Origin: Paraclostridium hominis
GTDB taxonomy: Bacteria > Bacillota > Clostridia > Peptostreptococcales > Peptostreptococcaceae
DNA length: 64,000 nt
Direction: 5' to 3'
NCBI RefSeq assembly: GCF_014306135.1
Contig: NZ_JACRWD010000001.1
Location: forward strand, 806,001 to 870,000
In this document: in pieces, positions 8,133 to 17,655 of the stretch
Layout: every line of letters begins with the position of its first letter
Numbering within the stretch: position 1 is the stretch's first letter
Program-made: the position numbers and the translations under genes
Notes under the pieces: generated by a model
What the model was told of the DNA's origin: nothing
Database searches by the model: none
What the model saw: only the letters and a program-made list of their open reading frames with translations

Positions 8133-9326
8133 ATGAAAAAGAAAGTATTACCATTGATAATTATATTTATAACAGTTTTTATATTAAGTGCTTGTAGTTA
8201 TAATAATAATCAACTATCAATGAAAAAAAAGGTAGGAGATTTTGAGTATGTATATAATACTATAAAAGATGGATATCCATACTTAGATGTAAATAAAAGA
8301 ATTAATAATATAGATTGGTTAAAAAATAAAGATAAATATATAAAAAGAATTAAAGAAACTAAAAATGATGAAGAATTTATAGAAGAAATGTCATTAATAA
8401 TATCTGACTTAAACAATAGACATACTGAATTAATAGATAATAAAAAACGATATGAAACTTTTAAGAAAGCATATTCAAAAAACAATTGGTACGATTTCCT
8501 TGATGATAAAAAAATTGTAGACAGATATAATTTAATTGGTTCTAAAATTGAAATACCAAAAGGTATTTTTGTAAAAAAGGAGCTAACTTTAAAAGATGTA
8601 GTTAAAGATGAAGTTGGATATATGTACTTGCCATCAATGGCATCAAGAAATGGATCCATAAAAAAAGATTTAAAAATGATTGAAGATTATATTAAAACTT
8701 TAGGAAATTATAAAGCTTTAATTATTGATATAAGGGAAAATAAAGGTGGAAGTGATACATATTGGAAAGGTATAGTATCTAAGCTTATTAAAAGTGATAT
8801 AAATGTAAATGGATATAGGATTTTTAGAAATGATAGTAAAATAGTTAAAAACTATATAAATAAAAAAAATATAAAATTAGAGCCTATAAAAAATCTACCA
8901 AATGAAGTAAAGAAAAATGCACCAAAAGAAATATTTAAAAATTTTAGTAATTTTGAAAAAGTATCTTATACTATAAAAGCAGATAATAATTTAAAGTTTA
9001 ATGGGAATATATATTTACTTGTAGATGAAAAAGTTTATTCATCATCTGAATCATTTGCTATGTTTTGTAAAGACAATAAGTTTGCAACTATAATAGGGCA
9101 AACTACTGGTGGAGATGGAGGCGGCATAGATCCTGTATTATTTAAATTAAAAAACAGTAATTTAATAGCTAGAATGGCAAGTTGTATGTATTTAAATAAA
9201 GATGGGATATGCGATGAAGAGTTTAAAACTACTCCAGATTTTGAAATAAAAGATTATCAAAGAACTGAAGATTTTAGAGATGATAATTGTATAAAAAAAG
9301 TTTTAGAACTTGAAAATATTTTATAA
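8133..9326 (+). CDS. S41-family (tail-specific-protease-like) peptidase lipoprotein
   Basis: A 397-residue exported protein with signal peptide and lipobox LSAC. An alpha-helical region of about 180 residues is followed by a C-terminal S41 domain: KALIIDIRENKGG strand near 190, YSSSESFAMF (nucleophile serine region) near 300, and GQTTGGDGGG near 325. S41 enzymes cleave unfolded or C-terminally tagged proteins with a Ser/Lys or Ser-based triad. No PDZ domain is obvious, so this resembles the short S41 enzymes of clostridia more than CtpA. The start at 8133 is chosen over GTG 8124 because AAAGGAGG precedes it. Its target is unknown. Confidence 0.82.
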   Translation: MKKKVLPLIIIFITVFILSACSYNNNQLSMKKKVGDFEYVYNTIKDGYPYLDVNKRINNIDWLKNKDKYIKRIKETKNDEEFIEEMSLIISDLNNRHTELIDNKKRYETFKKAYSKNNWYDFLDDKKIVDRYNLIGSKIEIPKGIFVKKELTLKDVVKDEVGYMYLPSMASRNGSIKKDLKMIEDYIKTLGNYKALIIDIRENKGGSDTYWKGIVSKLIKSDINVNGYRIFRNDSKIVKNYINKKNIKLEPIKNLPNEVKKNAPKEIFKNFSNFEKVSYTIKADNNLKFNGNIYLLVDEKVYSSSESFAMFCKDNKFATIIGQTTGGDGGGIDPVLFKLKNSNLIARMASCMYLNKDGICDEEFKTTPDFEIKDYQRTEDFRDDNCIKKVLELENIL

Positions 9327-9474
9327 TACTGATTTAAGGAAGCTTTTTATACATATATATCTTATTTATCTGATTTTAATTTAGAAATAGAAGATGAAAT
9401 AGGGGATTTATAATACAATAATTAAAATAAAACCAAAGCTTTAAAAATGTTAATCTTTTAAAGCTTTGGTTTAT
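9327..9474 (+). terminator. terminator after the S41 gene, with a possible short coding relic before it
   Basis: The stem AAACCAAAGCTTTAAAA / TTTTAAAGCTTTGGTTT at 9430-9472 is perfect and flanked by a T-run. Between the stop and the hairpin, a 24-codon frame ending in EIEDEIGDL and a stop at 9413 could be the tail of a lost gene. That part is speculative. Confidence 0.75.
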
Positions 9475-9656
9475 TATTTTATATAAAAATTTTAATGATA
9501 GATATAAGTTGGGTTAATCTATTGTATAAGATATTAAAAATACACTTTAAACAATATTAGTTATATTGTTATGAAACATTAGTTACAATTATGTTTAAAT
9601 ATGTAAATAAATGGTATATAAATTAATATTAAAATTAATTATCAGGAGTGAGTACA

Positions 9657-10223
9657 ATGAAGTTTAGCAAGTCAGTAATAATAGGAATAGGGATAGTAGT
9701 TATATGTGGAGTAGGGGTAAGTTATTCTTTAGCAAAACATGATAAAGCTGAATATTTAACAGAAGAACAAGCAAAAACTATTATATTAGAAAAAGTGCCA
9801 GATGGTAAAATATTAGAATTTGTTTATGATAATGAAGATTCTTCACCTAAATACGATTCTAAAGTTGTAAAAGACAATATAAAATATGAAGTTGAAGTGG
9901 ATGCTCAAACAGGAGATGTAATTGAGTTTGAACAAAATGTTTTAAAAGAAGATAGTGGAAACAAAAGTTCAGACAAATTAATAAGTCAAGATAAAGCAAT
10001 GGATATAATGCTTAATAAAGTTCCTAAAGCAACAATCGAAAGCTTTAATTTAGATAAAGATGGAAATAATCCTGAATACAAAGGAAAACTTGTAAAAGGT
10101 GATACAAAATATGAAATAGAAGTAGATGCAAAAACTGGAGATATAAAAGAATTTAGTCACGAAAAAATTAAAGTAAAAGATACTCATGATGATCAATATG
10201 GACAAATAAAACTTGATGACTAA
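9657..10223 (+). CDS. PepSY-domain membrane-anchored protein
   Basis: A 188-residue protein with an N-terminal signal-anchor (residues 8-27) and two tandem PepSY domains. Each begins with a helix (LTEEQAKTIILEKVPDGKI, then ISQDKAMDIMLNKVPKATI) and ends in a strand of the type YEVEVDAQTGDVIEF / YEIEVDAKTGDIKEF. PepSY domains often inhibit proteases or sense the cell surface. The duplicated domains are clear in sequence. Start 9657 is chosen because AGGAG lies 8 bases before it, whereas GTG 9648 overlaps that site. It is monocistronic and followed by a terminator. Confidence 0.85.
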   Translation: MKFSKSVIIGIGIVVICGVGVSYSLAKHDKAEYLTEEQAKTIILEKVPDGKILEFVYDNEDSSPKYDSKVVKDNIKYEVEVDAQTGDVIEFEQNVLKEDSGNKSSDKLISQDKAMDIMLNKVPKATIESFNLDKDGNNPEYKGKLVKGDTKYEIEVDAKTGDIKEFSHEKIKVKDTHDDQYGQIKLDD

Positions 10224-10225
10224 AT

Positions 10226-10273
10226 AAAAAAAGTGTAGTTATCTAATAAATATTAGATGGTTACACTTTTTTT
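10226..10273 (+). terminator. terminator after the PepSY gene
   Basis: The stem AAAAAAAGTGTA / TACACTTTTTTT with an inner ATCTAATA/TATTAGAT pairing. Confidence 0.88.
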
Positions 10274-10307
10274 ATTTTATATTTTGTAATATCTAAATAT
10301 ATTGAAA

Positions 10308-10389
10308 ATATAGAATATTTCTATTTGAATATATATTAATATAGAAATATTCTATATTTGTTGAAAATTGTCGATTGGTTTAGTAATAT
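10308..10389 (+). promoter_or_regulatory. 17-16-17 dyad operator plus sigma-A promoter for cysK-cysE
   Basis: A perfect inverted repeat (arms 10308-10324 and 10341-10357, 16-bp spacer) stops exactly 3 bp before the -35 box TTGAAA (10361-10366). A 17-bp spacer leads to TAATAT (10384-10389). The oppA promoter at 4386-4468 has the same geometry. Each arm is itself partly palindromic around AGAATATTTCT. A cysteine regulator of the CymR (Rrf2) type is the natural candidate by context, but I cannot confirm its motif. Confidence 0.75.
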
Positions 10390-10482
10390 TATAAAAATAA
10401 ATTCTAACAATTTTAAAAATTAGCTAATACTATTTATTATAAATATAAATTTTATGTAATTACTAAAACATAGGAGGGCAAT

Positions 10483-11373
10483 ATGATATACAATAATATT
10501 TTAGAACTTATAGGAAAAACTCCATTACTTAAATTAAACAATATAGAAAATAATATATATTTAAAACTTGAAAAATACAATATAGGTGGAAGTATAAAAG
10601 ATAGAGCAGTTTTAGGTATGATTGAAGACCTTATGGAAAAAGGAGAAATTAAAAAAGGAGATACAATAGTAGAAGCAACTAGTGGTAATACAGGAATTGC
10701 TTTATCTATGATTGGAAAAATAAAAGGGCTTAATATAATAATAGTTATGCCAAGTTCTATGAGTAAAGAGCGTAGAGATTTAATGAAAGCTTATGGAGCA
10801 GATATAGTACTTACAGGCGAAGGTGGAATGCAAGCATCAATAGATAAAGCATTAGAACTTGTAAATTCAAACGATAATTATAAATCATTAAAACAATTTG
10901 AAAATGAAAGTAATCCTAATAAACACTACAAAACAACAGCTGTAGAAATATATGAAGATGTTAAGGATATAGATATATTTGTATGTGGTATAGGAACAGG
11001 TGGAACTATAAGTGGTGTTGCTAGATACTTAAAAGAAATGAATAAAAATATAAAAGTCATTGGTGTGGAGCCAGAAAGTTCTCCTTTAATATCAAAAGGT
11101 TATAGTGGAGCTCATAAAATACAAGGTATAGGAGCTAATTTTATACCTAAGAACTTAGATATGAGTGTTATTGATGAGATAGTAACTGTAAGTGATGAAG
11201 ATGCTATAAACACTGTTAAATTAATAGGTGAAAAAGAAGGCGTGTTAGTAGGTATATCATCTGGAGCGAATATATTTGCAAGTATTAAAATAGCAAAAGA
11301 AAATAAAGATAAGAAAATAGTAACTATAGCTCCTGATGGAATAGAAAAGTATTTATCTATGAACATATTTTAG
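10483..11373 (+). CDS. cysK: cysteine synthase A (O-acetylserine sulfhydrylase)
   Basis: A 296-residue PLP enzyme that makes cysteine from O-acetylserine and sulfide. Visible motifs are IGKTPLLKL at the N-terminus, the PLP lysine in GGSIKDRA (residue about 41), the substrate loop SGNTGIALS near 69, the phosphate loop GTGGTISG near 173 and the C-terminal SSGAN near 260. It is followed 37 bp later by cysE, giving a compact two-gene cysteine operon. It is slightly shorter than E. coli CysK because it lacks a C-terminal extension. The upstream dyad suggests regulation shared with the peptide importer. Confidence 0.95.
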   Translation: MIYNNILELIGKTPLLKLNNIENNIYLKLEKYNIGGSIKDRAVLGMIEDLMEKGEIKKGDTIVEATSGNTGIALSMIGKIKGLNIIIVMPSSMSKERRDLMKAYGADIVLTGEGGMQASIDKALELVNSNDNYKSLKQFENESNPNKHYKTTAVEIYEDVKDIDIFVCGIGTGGTISGVARYLKEMNKNIKVIGVEPESSPLISKGYSGAHKIQGIGANFIPKNLDMSVIDEIVTVSDEDAINTVKLIGEKEGVLVGISSGANIFASIKIAKENKDKKIVTIAPDGIEKYLSMNIF

Positions 11374-11410
11374 TTGAACTTTAAATATAAACTAAAAATT
11401 GGAGGATAAT

Positions 11411-11926
11411 ATGTTTAAAAAGATAAATGATGACATTGAATATATACTTGAAAATGATCCGGCTGCAAGGTCTAAGATAGAAGTTTTTTTTCTTTATCCA
11501 TCAGTTCATGCATTAATTTCACATAGAATAGCACACTGTTTTTATAAACACAAAATGTTTTTTATAGCTAGATTAATATCACAAATAAATAGATTTATAA
11601 CAGGTATAGAAATTCATCCAGGAGCAAAAATTGGTAGTGCTATATTAATAGACCATGGAATGGGTGTTGTTATAGGTGAAACTGCAGTTATTGGAAATCG
11701 AGTAACTATATATCATGGAACAACTTTAGGTGGAACAGGAAAAGAAATTGGAAAAAGACATCCGACAGTTGGTAATGATGTTATAATTGGCGCTGGAGCT
11801 AAGGTATTAGGTCCGATAACAATAGGTGATAATTCAAAAATTGGTGCAAATTCTGTAGTTTTAAAAAATGTACCTGAAAATAGTACAGTAGTTGGAATAC
11901 CAGGTAAGATAATAAATAATAAATAA
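11411..11926 (+). CDS. cysE: serine O-acetyltransferase
   Basis: A 171-residue short-form CysE that acetylates serine to give the CysK substrate. It has an N-terminal helical part (SVHALISHRIAHCFYKH), then a left-handed beta-helix of hexapeptide repeats from ITGIEIHPGAKIG onward. The catalytic-site region DHGMGVVIGETA and the GTGKEIGKRHPTVG loop are typical. The start is placed at ATG 11411 because GGAGG lies just upstream; the in-frame TTG at 11399 would include that site. Together with cysK it forms the last two steps of cysteine synthesis. Confidence 0.95.
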   Translation: MFKKINDDIEYILENDPAARSKIEVFFLYPSVHALISHRIAHCFYKHKMFFIARLISQINRFITGIEIHPGAKIGSAILIDHGMGVVIGETAVIGNRVTIYHGTTLGGTGKEIGKRHPTVGNDVIIGAGAKVLGPITIGDNSKIGANSVVLKNVPENSTVVGIPGKIINNK

Positions 11927-11930
11927 ATTA

Positions 11931-11964
11931 AAAAGGATGATTCTAAATTTAGAATCATCCTTTT
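11931..11964. terminator. bidirectional terminator after cysE
   Basis: A perfect 17-bp inverted repeat (AAAAGGATGATTCTAAA and its complement) with no loop spacer and flanking A/T runs. It serves cysE and the converging heme oxygenase gene. Confidence 0.9.
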
Positions 11965-12022
11965 ATAAATTTATCAATTTGAAATTTAAAAAATAATGTA
12001 CGTCGTAATATAAGTTTATAAA

Positions 12023-12655
12023 CTAAAATCTAATATATTCTAGTTCATTAGAAATACTTATGTTGAAAATATATGAAAGAGAAATTTCATTTAAGAATTT
12101 TTCTTTTTCTTCATCATTTAATTTTATTAAATCAAGTCTTTGATGATATTCCATTACGAATGCTTTTAAATCAGGTATTTTATCAAACATATAATAGTTA
12201 AGACCATCATCTTCTATATTATATTTACCTTTTATTATCTCAAATATTGTTCTACCACCAAATAAATCAGCTAAATATCTAGTATAAGCATGAGCAACTA
12301 ATAAGTTTGGATCTATATTAGATATTTCATTTAATCTAGCAACAAAAACTTTTGTTGAATCACAAAGTTCTATAGAATCAAGGTTGTCACCCAATAGAAA
12401 TTTTGAATCTTTTAATAAAGACTCTGCTCTAAAAATTTCAGGAATTATAAATTCTTTTAAAACTTCATTATCCTTGTGTTTTTCTAGATTTTCCTCTATT
12501 GCCTTGTAAACAAAATAAAGATTGTAGATATACTCTCCATAAGTTTGTGTAGTAGCATCTCCACTAACTAATCTTTTTATGAATCCTGTATTCTCAGCCA
12601 TACTATGTAATTTTTTTGTGCTTTTTTGAATAGCTTTTAGGAAATTCATATCCAT
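12023..12655 (-). CDS. heme oxygenase (biliverdin-producing type)
   Basis: A 210-residue all-helical protein of the HmuO/HO-1 fold. The proximal haem ligand is expected in STKKLHSMAENTGFIKRL (His near residue 16), and the distal helix glycine-rich kink is seen in YTRYLADLFGGRTIF near 133. The enzyme opens haem to release iron. In strict anaerobes such proteins may serve in oxygen or haem defence, or use other electron donors. ATG 12655 and 12649 are both possible. It is monocistronic; I see no clear Fur box in front of it, unlike the gene at 22547. Confidence 0.85.
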   Translation of the reverse strand: MDMNFLKAIQKSTKKLHSMAENTGFIKRLVSGDATTQTYGEYIYNLYFVYKAIEENLEKHKDNEVLKEFIIPEIFRAESLLKDSKFLLGDNLDSIELCDSTKVFVARLNEISNIDPNLLVAHAYTRYLADLFGGRTIFEIIKGKYNIEDDGLNYYMFDKIPDLKAFVMEYHQRLDLIKLNDEEKEKFLNEISLSYIFNISISNELEYIRF

Positions 12656-12850
12656 AAAATCATCTTCTTTCTTTTAAATTTGTGATTATCTATTTAGTTA
12701 ATTACCCCTTGAGTTTTAATGCTAAACTAAAAATTTAATTTTTGTATATATTTTTAATATATTTAAATAATAAATTCATAAGATTTAAGTGTATAATAAA
12801 CTATATTAAAATTTTGAAATTAACTTTGATAATTAAAGATAGGTGATAAA

Positions 12851-13645
12851 ATGAATGACTATAACCATGTAAAATTAAAAGAATTAGAAATATGGAAAGA
12901 AAAAATGAGAAAAAAACCATCTATTATAAATAAAGTATCTAAAGAAACTCAAAATAAAATAAATTCTATATTACCTGAGAAATATCACAACATAGTAACA
13001 ACAGCTATAAAAAATATGACTAAAGTAGTTTTATTTGGATCTAAATATACTACAAAACCTCCAATAAAAAATCTTTCATTAGAAGAAAGAGATGAACTTG
13101 CTTATGAAAAAATTAAATTATATAAAAAAACAGCTATGTTAGAAGGAGCTGGAACTGGTGCTGGAGGAATTTTAATAGGTCTTGCTGATTTTCCATTGCT
13201 TCTTAGCATAAAGATAAAACTTATTTATGAAATTGCTAGTATATATGGATTTGATACAAAAGATTATAAAGAAAGATTATATATATTAAACATTTTTCAA
13301 TTAGCTTTTTCAAGTCAAAATCATGTAAATACTATATTTAAAAAAATGGAGAATTTTGATGAATTTAAAGATACTTTATCAGATGATATAAATGAATTTG
13401 ATTGGAGAAATTTTCAACAAGAATATAGAGATTACATAGATTTAGCCAAACTTCTTCAATTAGTTCCAGGTATAGGAGCTTTTGTGGGAGCTTATGTAAA
13501 TCATAAATTGGTAGATAAATTAGGTGAATATGCTATATATTCTTATCATATGAGATTATTAAATACGGGAAATTGTATAATAGAAAAAGAAAGTTGGATA
13601 TCTAAAAAATATAAGATAATTATGAGTAAAAGAAATTTTAAATAA
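12851..13645 (+). CDS. EcsC family protein
   Basis: A 264-residue protein matching the EcsC family. The hallmark central hydrophobic stretch EGAGTGAGGILIGLADFPLLLSIK-type (near residues 98-120) is present, as is the FIGAYVNHKLVDKLGEYA-like C-terminal segment near 218-235. EcsC proteins are associated with membranes and their biochemical role is not settled; the Bacillus Ecs locus affects secretion and sporulation, but no ecsAB is here. AGGTGAT precedes the ATG. The gene stands alone. Confidence 0.8.
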   Translation: MNDYNHVKLKELEIWKEKMRKKPSIINKVSKETQNKINSILPEKYHNIVTTAIKNMTKVVLFGSKYTTKPPIKNLSLEERDELAYEKIKLYKKTAMLEGAGTGAGGILIGLADFPLLLSIKIKLIYEIASIYGFDTKDYKERLYILNIFQLAFSSQNHVNTIFKKMENFDEFKDTLSDDINEFDWRNFQQEYRDYIDLAKLLQLVPGIGAFVGAYVNHKLVDKLGEYAIYSYHMRLLNTGNCIIEKESWISKKYKIIMSKRNFK

Positions 13646-13821
13646 GTTGTATAGATTAGAGTTTAGTAAAAATTAAAAAAATTGGATTGTTTTTTATTGA
13701 AAAAGGATTGATTTTACAATGAATTTCAACTTATAACAGTAAATATTAAAAATATTGTAAATTTTAAGAAATTATGATACTGTGTATATACAAATAATTA
13801 ATTTTGGAGGAGATTTAAAAA

Positions 13822-14232
13822 ATGGCTTTTTTTAATAAGTTAGCAGGATACGGATCAATAGATAATTCAGCAGGGGATAAAATAAAAGATTACTTACTTG
13901 ATGGTGAAGAAATAATACAAGCATTTACATTTATAAGAGATTCCATAATATTAAGCAACTATGGAATATATTTAGTAGATGTTCAAGGGGTTAGTGGAAA
14001 AAAAGTAGAAGTAAAATTTTTCCCTTCTAAGAATGTAAAAAGTATATCTTTTGAATCTGCATCTACATTTGATTTAGACGTAGATATAAAAATTGGAGTA
14101 GATGGTAATACAACTATAGGACAAAACGGGATACCATATAACGCACCTATTTCATTTAAAGTTCCAAGAGCTCAAGCTCAAGAAGCTAAAGAAATAGTTA
14201 AACTTGTGAAAAAGCATTATTTATTTAAATAA
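13822..14232 (+). CDS. bacterial PH-domain protein
   Basis: A 136-residue soluble protein whose pattern (IQAFTFIRDSIILSNYGIYLVDVQGVSGKKVEVKF split over strands) fits the bPH (PF08000, YvbH-like) beta-barrel family. Function is unknown; these proteins often assemble into rings. It starts after GGAGGAG with ATG 13822, and a strong terminator follows. It stands alone. Confidence 0.8.
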   Translation: MAFFNKLAGYGSIDNSAGDKIKDYLLDGEEIIQAFTFIRDSIILSNYGIYLVDVQGVSGKKVEVKFFPSKNVKSISFESASTFDLDVDIKIGVDGNTTIGQNGIPYNAPISFKVPRAQAQEAKEIVKLVKKHYLFK

Positions 14233-14252
14233 AGCATTTATATATAAAGTAT

Positions 14253-14287
14253 AAAAAGCACTTAATAAATTTATTAAGTGCTTTTTT
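14253..14287 (+). terminator. terminator after the PH-domain gene
   Basis: The stem AAAAAGCACTTAATAAA / TTTATTAAGTGCTTTTTT with no loop spacer. Confidence 0.9.
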
Positions 14288-14481
14288 GTTTATTTTACTC
14301 CAAATAAATCGTATTTCATTCCATATTCTATATTTATAAATTTATTTATGATAAGATGTTAATTAATAAAGGAAAATAATGTATTAATGTAAAAGTTATA
14401 TTTATAAATTAATGTCAATAAGTATATAGTTGATATAAAATTTATTTAACTTTTTTTAATGAATACAAGGGGAGGAAGTTT

Positions 14482-15285
14482 ATGATAGAAGTAAACAACT
14501 TGTGTAAAGTCTTTACAAGAGTCGTAAAAGATGAGTCTTCAAAGAAAAAGAAAAGACTGACGAAGCTAAAAACTAAAAAAGAAGATTTTTTAGCAGTAAA
14601 CAATGTTACTTTCAAAGCAAAAGAAGGAGAAATATTAGGGATACTAGGTCCAAATGGAGCAGGTAAAACTACATTACTTAGAATGCTTGGTGGAATTTTA
14701 ACACCAACATCAGGAAGTATAAATGTAGATGGATATGATTACTCAATTGATAAAAATGCAGCTAAAAAAGAAATTGGATATTTATCAGGAAATACAAAGC
14801 TTTATAATCGCCTTTCACCAAGAGAATTATTAACTACTTTTGCAAATCTATATGAAATGCCTAAAGAAGAAATTGAAAAATCTATAAAACAAGTAATAGA
14901 TATAATGGATATGGAAAGTTTTATAGACAATAGAATAGAAAATTTATCTACAGGTCAAACTCAAAGAACTTCAATAGCAAGATGTTTGATTCATTCACCT
15001 AAAGTATACATATTTGATGAGCCAACACTGGGGCTAGATGTAATAAGTAGTAAATCTATAATAGATTTTATGAAAAATGAAAAAGAAAAAGGAAAAACTG
15101 TTTTATACTCAACTCACTATATGGAAGAAGCCGAAACTTTATGTGATAGAATAATGATGATTCACAAAGGTGAGGTAATAGCAATGGGAACTCCTAAAGA
15201 ATTAAAAGAAAAAACTAATACTAACAATTTAAGAGATGTATTTATAACTCTTGCAAGTGAAAGAGGTGATTTATTTGAGGACTAA
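14482..15285 (+). CDS. natA: ABC transporter ATP-binding protein (NatA type)
   Basis: A 267-residue ATPase with Walker A GPNGAGKTTLLR, signature LSTGQTQRTSIAR and Walker B VYIFDEPTLGLD. It has an unusual lysine-rich insert near residues 20-37, before the first strand of the core. NatA/NatB of Bacillus exports Na+. The membrane partner encoded next is of the same kind. Its last codons overlap the start of that gene by 11 bp, so the pair is coupled. Confidence 0.88.
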   Translation: MIEVNNLCKVFTRVVKDESSKKKKRLTKLKTKKEDFLAVNNVTFKAKEGEILGILGPNGAGKTTLLRMLGGILTPTSGSINVDGYDYSIDKNAAKKEIGYLSGNTKLYNRLSPRELLTTFANLYEMPKEEIEKSIKQVIDIMDMESFIDNRIENLSTGQTQRTSIARCLIHSPKVYIFDEPTLGLDVISSKSIIDFMKNEKEKGKTVLYSTHYMEEAETLCDRIMMIHKGEVIAMGTPKELKEKTNTNNLRDVFITLASERGDLFED

Positions 15286-17326
15286 AATAGTAAAGCAGAT
15301 ATTTAAAAAGGAAATATTAGATATATTAAGAGATAAAAAGACTATATTTATGATGATAATATTACCTATACTTTTATATCCAATACTTATGGTAGGTATG
15401 ACTCAAGTTATGATGATGTCGATGAATAGTATGGAAAAAGAAAATATAAATATAGCTTTTAATAAATCACCAGATAAAATACTTTCAAAAGTTATAGATG
15501 ATAGCAATAAATCTAGAAAAAAAGATAATAGTGAAGCTGGAGATTTTAAAATCGTAAAATCTACAGATTATAAAAAGGATTTAAATGATGGTAAAATAGC
15601 TGCATATATTGATATGACTGAAAAAAATGGAATTAAGGAGTTTAAAGTATATATAGACTCATCTGAAGAGTCAGCATCTATGGCACAAGATAAAATAGAT
15701 GATGTATTAAAAGAATATAAGGAAGAATTAGTTAAAGAAAAAGTATCTGAAAGTGGATTAGATGTTAAAACAACTCTAGAACCTATTAGTTATAAAACTG
15801 TAGATGTAGCTAAAAATGAAGAATTAGCAGGTCATTTACTAGGTCAAATACTTCCTTTTGTATTAATAATAGGATTGCTTATGGGTGCTATATATCCAGC
15901 AATAGATGTTATGGCAGGAGAAAAAGAAAGAGGTACATTAGAAACATTATTTACTCTTCCTATAACAAATTTAGAATTAGTTATGGGTAAATATATGGCA
16001 GTATCTCTTTGTGCAGTAGCTTCGGCTATATTAAATATTTTATCTATATTTATAACTATAGCATTTTTATTAACTAGCCAAGGTATGGCAAGTGAAATGG
16101 GAATGATTAATATAGATATATCTCAAATGATAATTCCAGGTATAATAACTTTAATATGTGTATGCTTATTTGCAATGGTAGTTTCAGCTGTAAGTATGTG
16201 TGTATGTTCACTTGCTAAAAGTTTTAAAGATGCTCAAAACTATATAACACCAGTAACTTTATTAGTTATGATACCTTCTTATGTATCTATGATACCTAAT
16301 ATAACATTAAATAGTTTTACAGCTACTATACCAGTAGTTAATATATCATTACTTATTAAAAGTGTTTTAACATTTAATAGTAATATAAGTTTAATAGCTT
16401 TGGTTTTAATATCAAATCTTGTATTTGTTATAATATCAGTTTTAATACTTTCTAAGATGTTTAATTCTGAAGAGATATTATTTGGAAGTAGTAAGAGTTT
16501 TTCATTACTAGAAAAAAGAAGTAACATCAAAAAAGGTACAATGCCTGGAATAGGGGATGGAATTACTTTATACGCTTTGGGTGTAGTGTTATTAATATAT
16601 GTAGGAACTCTAATTCAAATTAAGTTTGGAATGACTGGATTAATGCTTACTCAAGTTATGATTATAGCATTACCTTTAATATTTGGATGGTATATTAAAT
16701 GTGACTTTAAAAATGTACTTAATATAAAAGCACCTAATATATCACAAGTATTAGGTGGGATAATTCTTTGGGTTGGAACTTTTATAATAGTTAACCTTGT
16801 GACACAATTAATACTTTATTTATTCCCACAAAATATGCAAATTGTTGAAAATTTAAATGATGTTTTAAAAATAGATAATGGCTTCTTAAACCTATTAGCT
16901 ATAGCAGTAATGCCAGCTATATGTGAGGAAATATTCTTTAGAGGATTTTTATTTACATCACTTAGTCATAATAAAGAAAAGAAAGCTCAAATATGGGCAG
17001 TAATATTTAGTGGTGTAATGTTTGGATTTATGCATATAGACTTTATAAGAGTTATACTTACAAGTATACTTGGTATTGCACTTGGATATTCAGTTTATAA
17101 GAGTAGATGTATATTTATACCTATGATAATGCACTTTTTAAATAATGCAATAGCAGTATTATCACTTCATACCACAAAGCATGATGGTATAATGGTTAAA
17201 ATATATAATTTATTAACTGTAAATTTTAAGGATTTAGATATATTAAAACTAGGTTTATTAATAGTTATAAGTATAGTTTTAATATTAATAGGTTCAAAAT
17301 TATTAGGAAAGAAAAAAACAGCATAA
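15275..17326 (+). CDS. natB: ABC-2 type permease (NatB-like) fused to a CPBP intramembrane protease domain
   Basis: A 683-residue membrane protein. Residues 1-400 form an ABC-2 permease: first helix near 20-40, a large extracellular lobe, then a helix bundle beginning after GEKERGTLETLFTLP. Residues about 430-670 form a second multi-helix domain with EEIFFRGFLF near 555 and FMHIDF near 588, the EExxxR and HxxxD-type motifs of CPBP (CAAX/Rce1-like) proteases. The fusion is known in clostridial NatB-like proteins; whether the protease part is active is untested. TTG 15275 is chosen because GAGGTG precedes it. Confidence 0.88.
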   Translation: MRTKIVKQIFKKEILDILRDKKTIFMMIILPILLYPILMVGMTQVMMMSMNSMEKENINIAFNKSPDKILSKVIDDSNKSRKKDNSEAGDFKIVKSTDYKKDLNDGKIAAYIDMTEKNGIKEFKVYIDSSEESASMAQDKIDDVLKEYKEELVKEKVSESGLDVKTTLEPISYKTVDVAKNEELAGHLLGQILPFVLIIGLLMGAIYPAIDVMAGEKERGTLETLFTLPITNLELVMGKYMAVSLCAVASAILNILSIFITIAFLLTSQGMASEMGMINIDISQMIIPGIITLICVCLFAMVVSAVSMCVCSLAKSFKDAQNYITPVTLLVMIPSYVSMIPNITLNSFTATIPVVNISLLIKSVLTFNSNISLIALVLISNLVFVIISVLILSKMFNSEEILFGSSKSFSLLEKRSNIKKGTMPGIGDGITLYALGVVLLIYVGTLIQIKFGMTGLMLTQVMIIALPLIFGWYIKCDFKNVLNIKAPNISQVLGGIILWVGTFIIVNLVTQLILYLFPQNMQIVENLNDVLKIDNGFLNLLAIAVMPAICEEIFFRGFLFTSLSHNKEKKAQIWAVIFSGVMFGFMHIDFIRVILTSILGIALGYSVYKSRCIFIPMIMHFLNNAIAVLSLHTTKHDGIMVKIYNLLTVNFKDLDILKLGLLIVISIVLILIGSKLLGKKKTA

Positions 17327-17340
17327 ATATAATTTAAATA

Positions 17341-17378
17341 AAACCAGCTATAAACTATAAAGTTTAGGCTGGTTTTTT
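17341..17378 (+). terminator. terminator after natAB
   Basis: The stem AAACCAGC / GCTGGTTTTTT with an inner AAACT/AGTTT pairing. Confidence 0.85.
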
Positions 17379-17466
17379 ACGCTTAAGGAAATTACACTTA
17401 CTAAAAACTTGTAGATAATCTATGAAAAGTAGTTACACCAATGTACTATGTTTTAAGCGTAAAAAA
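17373..17466. repeat. perfect 14-bp inverted repeat enclosing 66 bp
   Basis: The arms TTTTTTACGCTTAA (17373-17386) and TTAAGCGTAAAAAA (17453-17466) overlap the T-run of the natB terminator at the left. They abut the GC-rich repeat on the right. The enclosed 66 bp shows no open frame. It could be a small RNA or a palindromic repeat unit. Confidence 0.5.
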
Positions 17467-17470
17467 ATTT

Positions 17471-17515
17471 TGAGCAACGGACGAAGTCGTTGGCGACATG
17501 AGCGAAGCGAATTTT
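17471..17515 (+). repeat. GC-rich intergenic repeat, copy A
   Basis: A short GC-rich block (core GCAACGGACGAAGTCGTTGG, then a GCGAAGCGAA segment) in a very AT-rich spacer. The same sequence recurs in inverted orientation at 61959-62026, with about 20 extra bases in the middle. It contains an inner AACGGACGAAGTCGTT dyad. Confidence 0.7.
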
Positions 17516-17655
17516 TATTATTAAAAATATTAATTGATATTATTGAAATTATAAATTTTACTTATGATTATTCAAGGAGTATAATGAATACATAAATAAA
17601 AAGAAAAAATTAACAATTTATTATAGATAAGCTCTTTACAAAAGGAGGAATTAAT

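Noticed and set aside
10308..10357. Naming the dyad as a CymR box
   Set aside because: Context favours CymR, but the arm sequence could not be matched from memory to a published CymR motif. Kept as an unnamed operator.
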